From an uncultured Verrucomicrobiales bacterium (lineage in GTDB: Bacteria; Verrucomicrobiota; Verrucomicrobiae; Limisphaerales; CANJSG01): DNA of 13,482 bases. Location of the stretch: positions 1 to 13,482 of the forward strand of contig CAMLMI010000101.1 of assembly GCA_946480965.1 (NCBI GenBank), read 5' to 3'. Of this stretch, positions 12,810 to 13,482 are shown in pieces. Below the pieces are notes generated by a model. That model ran no database searches and had not been told where the DNA came from. It was given only the letters and a program-made list of their open reading frames with translations. Made by a program: the position numbers and the translations under genes. Numbering within the stretch: position 1 is the first letter of the stretch; each line of letters begins with the position of its first letter.

Positions 12810-13482
12810 ACGTCGTCCTCATCGGCAACTACCCGGCCGACCGGCAGCAGAGCATGGCGCGCTTCGCGCAGTGTCTCGACGTCGAGCTGAACCGCCGGTC
12901 CATCCCCGCCCGCACGGTGGTTCCCCCGGCCAAGGTCGCGGCGAACCGCAATGTCCAGAGCGGCCTCGGCAAGTGGCTGGCCTACGTGGACAAGTTCCTT
13001 CTCTACCCGCGCGAGCTGTGCCGCCTCGCCAAGTCCGCCCCGGCCGACACGCTCTTCCACGTCTGCGACCACTCGAACGCGATGTATGTCCGCGCCCTCC
13101 CGGCCGACCGCCATCTCGTCACCTGCCACGACCTGCTCGCCGTGCGCGGCGCCTTCGGCGATCCCGAGGCCTATTGCCCGGCCAGCGCCACCGGCAAGCT
13201 GCTGCAAAAATGGATCCTCAACAGCTTGGCCTCTTCGAGGAACGTCGTCTGCGTCTCCCACGCCACGGCGAATGACTTCCGGAAACTGGCCCCGCATTAC
13301 ACCGGCCAGCTCGACGTCATCCATCTCGGCCAGAACACGCCATACCGCGCATTGTCTCCCAATGAGGCTTGGCCACGCTTGGCCGTTCTCCCGCTGCGTC
13401 GCGACACGCCGTTCATCCTCAACGTCGGCTCCAGCCTGCCGCGCAAGAACCGCGATGGTTGCCTCCGCATCTTCCAGAAGCT
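12806..13482 (+). CDS. GT4-like glycosyltransferase, N-terminal part (cut by right edge)
   Basis: An open frame starts at GTG 12806, sharing GTGA with the polymerase stop, and runs off the right edge after 225 full codons. The start reads MNVVLIGNYPADRQQSMARF, a typical first strand of GT-B enzymes followed by the acceptor-side loop. HVCDHSNAMY (85-94), VTCHDLLAVRGAFG (105-118), VSHATANDF (150-158) and VIHLG (171-175) are the succession of conserved N-domain elements seen in GT4 mannosyltransferase-like proteins. FILNVGSSLPRKNRDGCL (203-220) is the donor-site 'G-x-x-x-x-R-K-N' strand at the start of the C-domain. The E-x7-E region would lie beyond the edge. The 'R-K-N' form is common in GT4 enzymes annotated as mannosyl- or rhamnosyltransferases, but the sugar is not determinable. 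No frameshift or stop is seen in the visible part. Confidence 0.85.
   Translation, partial: MNVVLIGNYPADRQQSMARFAQCLDVELNRRSIPARTVVPPAKVAANRNVQSGLGKWLAYVDKFLLYPRELCRLAKSAPADTLFHVCDHSNAMYVRALPADRHLVTCHDLLAVRGAFGDPEAYCPASATGKLLQKWILNSLASSRNVVCVSHATANDFRKLAPHYTGQLDVIHLGQNTPYRALSPNEAWPRLAVLPLRRDTPFILNVGSSLPRKNRDGCLRIFQK

Larger units (their letters stand above)
1..13482 (+). other. Polysaccharide biosynthesis operon (both ends outside the window)
   Basis: Thirteen consecutive + strand genes have no gap above 16 bases. Junctions in order are: 16-base gap, 8-base overlap, 4-base gap, then seven consecutive 4-base overlaps (3596, 4690, 5721, 6842, 7720, 8742, 9914), a 4-base gap, and a further 4-base overlap (12806). 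There is no room for an internal terminator between genes and I see no promoter-like sequence in the gaps. A single transcript with translational coupling is therefore inferred. Gene content (ten glycosyltransferases, two acyltransferases, one polymerase/ligase-like protein) indicates synthesis of a capsule, exopolysaccharide or O-antigen-like glycan. Confidence 0.8.

Noticed and set aside
1..13482. Search for mobile elements, CRISPR arrays, tRNAs, terminators and defence genes
   Set aside because: I found no transposase or integrase frame, no spaced direct repeats, no tRNA-like cloverleaf and no hairpin followed by a T-run. Every gene reads as polysaccharide synthesis, with no sign of broken genes or insertions.

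Overview
The window is one dense block of cell-surface polysaccharide genes, all read left to right on the + strand. It holds 13 coding sequences, the first and last cut by the window edges: ten glycosyltransferases (three GT2, one GT61, one exostosin/GT47-like, five GT4/GT-B), two integral-membrane acyltransferase-3 (AT3) proteins and one multi-spanning O-antigen polymerase/ligase-like protein. I see no rRNA, tRNA, CRISPR array, transposase, terminator or promoter. The longest gap between genes is 16 bases, so no stretch of 300 bases lacks a gene.

Layout: 1-359 end of a GT2; 376-1608 GT61; 1601-2710 AT3 (first); 2715-3599 GT2; 3596-4693 GT4; 4690-5724 exostosin-like; 5721-6845 GT4-like; 6842-7723 GT2 (rhamnosyltransferase-like); 7720-8745 GT4; 8742-9917 AT3 (second, OafA-like); 9914-11158 GT4 of an unusual N-terminal type; 11163-12809 polymerase/ligase-like membrane protein with a long Pro/Ala-rich tail; 12806-13482 start of another GT4. 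Eight of the twelve junctions are 4-base ATGA or GTGA stop/start overlaps, so this reads as the middle of a single translationally coupled operon.

How the genes may work together (inference): the cytosolic glycosyltransferases would build an oligosaccharide repeat on a lipid carrier, the AT3 proteins would add acyl (probably acetyl) groups at the membrane, and the 11163-12809 protein would polymerise the repeats or transfer the glycan to an acceptor outside the inner membrane. No flippase, initiating sugar-phosphate transferase, chain-length regulator, export porin or sugar-nucleotide synthesis gene lies in the window. Those parts must be outside it.

The organism is probably a Gram-negative bacterium with a high-GC genome. 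Recognisable Shine-Dalgarno sequences are scarce, and GT61, exostosin and the polymerase with its E-G-x-x-R-K-W and R-D-P motifs occur together. This combination made me think of the Verrucomicrobiota/Planctomycetota group, but that is a weak inference and no marker gene here settles it. I did not find a clearly new kind of system. The points most worth following are the unusual enzyme mix, the polymerase tail, and glycosyltransferases that lack the usual motifs of their families.
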